Source: Tetracentron sinense (lineage: Eukaryota; Streptophyta; Magnoliopsida; Trochodendrales; Trochodendraceae). Taken from it: DNA of 64,000 bases. The position numbers were made by a program, and so were the translations under genes. Shown one piece after another: positions 58,358 to 64,000 of this stretch. Position 1 is the stretch's first letter. Every line of letters starts with the position of its first letter. The stretch lies in the NCBI GenBank assembly GCA_015143295.1, contig CM026571.1:33694505-33758504 (forward strand). The letters run 5' to 3'. Below the pieces are notes generated by a model. It made no database searches and was not told where the DNA came from. It was given only the letters and a program-made list of their open reading frames with translations.

Positions 58358-59387
58358 TCAATTCTATACCCTATAATAAAAATGGATAGAAGCTAAGAGC
58401 TGTCGTCGAATTTCTCCTTACCTAAAATACCCCTCACATCTTTTTAAGAAGCTAAGAGCTGTCGTCAAACTACTCCTTACCTAAAATACCCCTCACTTCT
58501 TCTTATCATATCATCACCTATATAAAAAGTGAGTAAAAGCAGGCAGTTATTGTCTCATTCTTAGATTTCCATTAACACCCTCATATTTTCACACTTTCCA
58601 TTGTGTCTTATGACATTTGTGTATTTCTAGTTGCACTCCTACCTGATTTCCTTCTTCCCACCGAACGAAAACATACTTTATGTCTAAAACCATCTAAAGG
58701 CGTCCGATCAAAATGGTCATCAAATCTCCTTTGAACTGGACATGTGCAATGACGTGAAATTAATGGAATTTGAGATCCATCTATTATTTTTTCTTTTCTT
58801 TTTTAATTTCCCTTTTCCCACCAAACAAAAAAAAAATTATGTTTAAAACTATTTGAAGCCATCCGATCAAATATAAATTTCTATCAGATGGTTATCAAAT
58901 ATCCTTTGAGATAGACATGTGTTTGGCCAAACCATGTAAGTGAGTGAGTTAAGATATTAGAGTTTAAACCAAAAACACGATAGATGTGCAATGAAGTCAA
59001 TTTAAATTTTAATGGGATTTGAAATCCATCCATTATTTTTTCCCGTACCCTTTTGTATTGAACTGAACTTAACTATTTCTAATTAATTATTCAAACACTT
59101 AAATCTACACTAGGAAGTAAAAGTTGTTACTTAATAGACATAATTTCTTTACCTCTAGATGAGTTCAAGTTGAGTTTATCTAGATTGGGTTCAGCATTTT
59201 TTCATGAATTGTACATTAAGTTAATTGCTGAGTATTTTATTTAAAAAATTGTTTTTCTTCCTTCTATTAAAACTAAATTAAAGTTGTGATTATACTATTT
59301 AATTAATGTCTTAAGAATTGTATTAAATTAGTGATTATCGTCATTTTAAATCTAATCCACATGCCTTGCACGTGGACCTTCAACTAG
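58358..59387 (+). mobile_element. Non-autonomous Helitron, 1.03 kb
   Basis: The 5' end TCAATTCTATACCCTATAAT follows an A. The 3' end is a short hairpin CCACATGC-CTT-GCACGTGG (59357-59375), then ACCTTCAACTAG before T. This fits the Helitron rule A|TC...hairpin...CTRR|T. A roughly 60-bp tandem duplication of AAGCTAAGAGCTGTCGTC lies near the 5' end (58390-58506). No Rep/helicase coding. Confidence 0.7.
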
Positions 59388-60372
59388 TCTTTGATAACGA
59401 TCCAATTCTAAGGTTGTGTTTGGTTGCATTTTTGTGCGAAACATTTTTTTGGCTCTAAATGTTTCTTGCTGAAAAATATCTGAAAATAAAGTTGTTTTTT
59501 TATCAGTAATAAGACAAATATATTAAGCCAATCAAAAGGCATACAAGAGAGCACAAAAAGCCTGATCAAGCAAGAGAGCCAAAGAGCGAAAAACAAAAAG
59601 AGAAAGCAGCAAGACAACGAAACAAGATAGGATTCAAGGAGGGGAGGGCTCACACCACAGACTGTCCCTCCTATCCCCCTTCTCGGCCAACTTGTCAGCA
59701 AGGTAGTTCCGCATTTGGGAATCCAAGAAAATGAGATAATTTCTTAGGATTGCATCTCACCAACTTCGCGAATGATATGAATATAGGGCCATGGCCCACC
59801 TGATGGCTACCCTCGGCGTATAACAAAAATAAACCAAATAGTTGGGCATAGACAAGACCTTGTTCAAGGCCAAAAGCTTAGCAAGATTCTAGGTCATCGA
59901 TCCTACCAGCCCTGAATATCTGATCTTCGTTCTAGCCTTACTATCTCTAATAATCCCGACAGAACCTACAGAACCTGGGTAACCCAAGAAGCTGCCATCA
60001 AAATTCAGCAGAAACCACCTCCCAAGGGAGGTTTCCAAATGGGACAATATGGCTTAAAATACGGCTTATAAGCCATTATAGTGATCCAGTCCTGATGACG
60101 TCTCCACACCTAACACCTCCGAAAATAGAAGTGAAGGCCCAAACAACCACACGAGATTGGATCTTATCAATAAGGCATGATATGCCAGCTGACTTGAAAT
60201 ATCCGGTTATTCCGTTCTTCCCAAAGAGTCAAACGACCACGTGCATAGTTCATCTCCACATCAATCTACTCTTGGACGCTAACAGGATATAACTCCACTA
60301 CCACAACAAATCTAGCATATACCCAATCCAACCCAGCGAGGGCCACAAAATGATACCAAATATGAGCCACTC

Positions 60373-63141
60373 TGTAACGACCCAGAATTTTAATATAATA
60401 AAATTATGCGTTTATGGGTCCTTAATGGAGGTTAATTATTTATTAAATTGGTAAAAAGTAGATTTTGTTCGGGATTGGATTGTAATGGTAAAACTTCAGT
60501 GTTTTTCCTCGAAAATCGTACACAATATGTGGGTCAACTATCTAGACGATCACCTATTGTTCCAGTTCCGTTGTGTATCGATTCGCAAGACCACGGGAGT
60601 CTTAACTGTAAAAAAATCAAGAAAACCAGGAAATTCCAGATTTTTCCGGATTTAGTGGGACTCCATAATTATTGGGGATTCTAATAGAAATCCGTGCGGT
60701 TGGTACCACAGTATGCCGGTCAGTCGTGAGGATGATCGTCTGTCGTTTCAGCAATTAATTATCTCATGTGAAGAAGTGACAGCATGTTTTGTATCCAAAA
60801 TCAGAAAATTAGTGGATTTTGCAATTTTCTTTCGGACTAAAGTGCAACTATCAAAACTCAGTATTTTTGCCCGAAATTTTTACAGTAGGTGTCGGACTGC
60901 TCCACGTTCGGTCACCTAAAGTTTCGTCAAAATCAGATGTCATTAAGTAGGACTACGGAGGCCATATACACGAGAGAAGACAGAAAATTAGTCAAACGGT
61001 CAAACAGTTGACTTGGTCAACGGGACCATTTATTAAGGTCATGTGCTATGCAGATGACCTTATCTATATAAAATGGAGGACAACCTCCCCCATTTCTCAC
61101 GTCCTATATTCAGAGGGGGAGGTTCTGCCACACAGCATTTTAGAGAGAGAAAGTGAGGAGAGAGAAAGGAAGAGAGAGAAAGAGGAGAGAGAAAGGAAGA
61201 GAGCGAAAGGGAAAGGGAGGTCTCCTTAGGGTTTTTCGACGTCCCCGACGCGTTGGCAGCGTCTAAATTCTTCCCTGACGCCTCGATTTGCGTGTAGAGA
61301 AAAAAAAAAGGTAAAGAGAGAAAATGAAAGTTAGAGAGAGGAGCTTTATCTTGGGGTTGATCGCCCTCCCAAACGTTTTGGCGGTGCCCTTTTTGCACTA
61401 GCTACCTCGAAAAGCATGAAGCAAGTAAAACTCCTCTCTTTTCTTCTCTTTTTCCCCTTATTTTGTTATATTCTTTTATCTAAAGCATATGCATGTCTTT
61501 TGACGTGAATGAAAAAGGGTCGGAGCCCCTATGTGATGTTGTGATTTTATGTAGTCCATCAGGGAGCCCAGATTGGGTCCTGGGTAAATTGTATCGCCAC
61601 TCTAGGGTGACGAAAAGTTGTTTTGCATGTCGTGTAAGACTATGGAGACATCCATTAACCTGGAAACGTTCCCTAACGGGACGATGTATTACCGGAGTTG
61701 GTTCACGGGAGCGAGACCCAAGTATTTCAGTTAATCAAGCGAGGCTTAGGTTAACTGGGGTTAACCAATGGTTAGAAAATCTAACCAGAGTTAAGTATAG
61801 TCCATGGTTCCTCTTTGACTAGGTAAGGAGAGACGGTGTCCAGTAAGACCCGGGGTTCCTCCGTGACTGATAGTCGGGAGATGTCGGTCTGTTTGTCTAG
61901 GTCGTTCGTGGTGCCTCTTGGACTAGGTCAGGAGTGGCGGTGTCCTGCATGGCCCGTGGTTCCTCTGTGACTGATAGTCAGGAGATGTCGGAGTCCTAAG
62001 GAGTTTAAAGTGGCTGAACATCAGATTAGTGTATAGTCCGGGGTTCCTCTCTGGGTGGGTCAGAAGATGTCGGCATCGTATTTATCAGGGTCCCTTCTTG
62101 GTGGAACGTCAGGAGATGTCGGCATTGGTAAAGATGTCGAGGTTCCTCCATAGACTAGCCAAAAGATGACGGTAGGCAGGTCGGTCAGGGTTCTTTCTTA
62201 ACTGATACTCAGGGCGATGGCGACGAATACACAGTAGATGTGGCCAGTCAATTGAATGGAAAAGTATGTCCTTATTGGGAAAATGTCCATGTTGTGTGTG
62301 TAAGCTTCGGATACGAAGTGGTCTGAGTCGGTATACTTAGGGTTGGTGTATTTGTCTGAGTTGGTGGACTCATTGTTCGGTATGGAATCGTCGGATTCCA
62401 GGTGAATTGGGTTGGTATACCCAAGGTTTGATCGTGTTCGGGTCAAAGCCGGAACAATGTGTGTGAGTCTAAATGGCTCCAGGTATGGTTATGATTTAGA
62501 AACTATAAGATAAATTTTGTAGGCTGTGGCCAAATAATAGAGTCTCAGGACTCGAAATGAAACATGATTGATAATTGAAATGATAACTTGGTAATATGAA
62601 TATATTCATAACTAAACCCCATAATTGGAAAGTAATGTGAGGTTGGGAACCTCTGTTATGGTGACGTAACCCTAAGTGACCTTGGGTCACAATTTATTAT
62701 ATACTGTTCTATTTTACTATAACATGCAAATTGAACTGCTTATTATATCATTATTGATGATGCGTGTTATTATGTGGAAAATAGTTTAGAAGGATTGTGG
62801 TTTTATTGGGCTTCATGGCTCACTGACTTTTTATGTCAGCAGATTTCGGAGCTGCTGACCAGTAAGTGAAAAGTCCAACTGGACATTTTGGAAGCTTGTA
62901 CAAGCTGTACCCGGCATGATAGAGGCGCCTACTTTTGTAAAACAAACTTGATGTAAATAATACAGGTATATGATTTGTATGATGGCTATTGTGATGACAG
63001 GTGTTATTTGCTTTTTGAAAGCATCTGATAAATGTTTAAATTTCCCGCATTTTCGCGGGTAAAGTCTTTCGCTTGCGTGATTTGACGAACGGACGCGCGT
63101 CTCGGAACTTGTTTCCCTAGGCGCGAGTTCGGGGCGTCACA
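60373..63141 (+). mobile_element. Solo LTR of a second gypsy-type family, TSD CACTC
   Basis: 2769 bp from TGTAACGACCC to GGGGCGTCACA, flanked by CACTC at 60368-60372 and 63142-63146. A TATATAAA box at 61065-61072 sets the orientation as plus. A GA-rich stretch (61141-61218) follows. A degenerate tandem array of GTTCCTC(T/C)GTGACTGATAGT-CAGGAGATGTCGG units spans 61800-62180. The flanking DNA on both sides belongs to one LINE, confirming a clean insertion. Confidence 0.9.
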
Positions 63142-63579
63142 CACTCTATAGTGAATGAACAGGTGATTGACTGTCTCACCATCCTGCAAGCACATAACCT
63201 ATACATGCGGGGATAGCAACCACTACTTTCTTCTTCTCTGGACCATGTTGCATGTATTGATCATTTGATCTTGCTATGGGCAAGTGTCCACACAAAAGAG
63301 CTTGTCTTAGGAGGTTCAAGATTTCCAGATGGCTTTGTGAGGGAAGATGGCATTGGTCTCATGATTCCCAACTAACAGGTTTAAGAAAGATTTGCAAGAG
63401 AATTTACCACTGAGATTAGGAACCATACTCACATGTTAGGGTCATCATTGAACAAAATGACATCTTTCAAGGAAACAAGAAGATATGACAATTCTATAAT
63501 TTCAACCGACCTACAACCACTATGAAAATTGACATTCCGAGACAAAAGCGGGGGTGAAAAGGATACCATAACAAGAATA

Positions 63580-63775
63580 AACAAAAAAAAATCTTTAGAT
63601 TTAGCTAATCCAAACAGATCCGAAAAGGCTGATTTAAAATTGATTACCCCACACGATGTATCCTCCCAAAATTTAACAAACAACAAAAAATCTTTGGATT
63701 TAGCTAATCCAAACAGATCCGAGAAAGCTGATTTAAAATTGATTTCCCCACACCATGTATCCTCCCAAAATTTAG
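63580..63775. repeat. Tandem duplication of about 96 bp inside a LINE ORF2 fragment
   Basis: Two copies of AAAAAATCTTTAGATTTAGC ... ACGATGTATCCTCCCAAAAT differ at several bases. On the minus strand it duplicates the FWEDT.CG...FSDLFGLAKSKD segment. Confidence 0.85.
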
Positions 63776-63835
63776 CACGGATTCCCTTACATCACAAAGT
63801 CAAACAAATGGAAGAAAAGAAGGGAGCAAAAAATT

Positions 63836-64000
63836 AATAGTTTTCCAACTGGCAACGATAATTAAGTAGTTAACAAGATGGGCCAATTTAGAATCCCATA
63901 GTGTCTAGATGCTTAATCACCGAAACCCATCATCTATTCAGTTCTAAGGGAAATCTCCATAATCATTATCCTAGCATGGTCAAATTCCTCTCATATTTCC
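63836..64000. other. No feature recognised
   Basis: Short AT-rich end of the window. The missing first exon of ABCE1 is not here. Confidence 0.5.

Larger units (their letters stand above)
59495..63835 (-). mobile_element. LINE 3' fragment split by a solo LTR
   Basis: Minus-strand LINE in two parts, 63835-63142 and 60372-59495. The first part carries KFWEDTWCGEINFKSAFSDL (63775), FPHKAIWKS (63345) and the zinc block QDGETVNHLFIHYRV (63185-63142). The second part continues the same ORF, with RNase H near FLLNFDGSFLGYPG (60010) and ending in a short poly(A) at 59501-59495 (ATTACTGATAAAAAAAC). Stops are frequent. It lies in the presumed ABCE1 upstream intron, in the same orientation as the gene. 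Confidence 0.78.

Noticed and set aside
59408..59701. 97-aa minus-strand ORF rich in Leu and Phe
   Set aside because: It runs through the LINE 3' end and poly(T) tract; hydrophobicity reflects T-rich sequence.

Overview
This window is nuclear DNA of a flowering plant with a large, transposon-filled genome. The evidence is spliced GT-AG genes, Ty3/gypsy LTR retrotransposons with plant-type tRNA primer sites, L1-type LINEs with plant DUF4283 ORF1 and RNase H domains, hAT and MITE elements, and a Helitron. I cannot name the species. No bacterial system, CRISPR array, tRNA gene or viral genome was seen.

One host gene is secure: the ABC-E protein ABCE1/RLI (ribosome recycling factor) on the minus strand. 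Ten coding exons lie between 31709 and 57533. They sum to 1715 bp, 570 codons plus stop, with every splice phase matching. They correspond to residues 36-605 of a family that is 605 residues long in Arabidopsis (length from memory). The first exon (about 35 residues) was not found and probably lies beyond 64000. The intron between exons I and H (32565-53885) is 21.3 kb and holds a hAT pseudogene, several LINE fragments, two long LINEs and small MITEs.

Layout. 1-1739: 3' part of a gypsy-type LTR. 2200-5000: LINE remnants, a short organelle-like 23S rRNA scrap and a MITE. 5584-8075: solo LTR with 5-bp target duplication. 8788-9283: hAT-type MITE. 9354-28104: a three-level nest, with a Mutator-like MITE split by a non-autonomous LTR element with a tRNA-Arg-type primer site (10513-28021), itself split by a Tekay/Del-like chromovirus on the minus strand (12758-22789). 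Target duplications are visible at every level. 28105-31708: MITE, LINE scrap, an unrecognised ORF and short tandem repeats. 31709-57533: ABCE1 with its giant intron. 57534-64000: presumably the upstream ABCE1 intron, with a Helitron and a LINE interrupted by a 2.8-kb solo LTR.

The most interesting observations are a 135-bp frame-restoring intron between gag and protease of the chromovirus; short CpG-rich palindromic motifs clustered upstream of the LTR TATA boxes that keep position but change sequence between LTR subfamilies; the nested insertions; the oversized ABCE1 intron; a twin-primed LINE; a Ty1/copia RNase H piece inside a LINE; and a repeat unit carrying an ACACGTGGC box shared by three MITE families. 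I found no clearly undescribed system.
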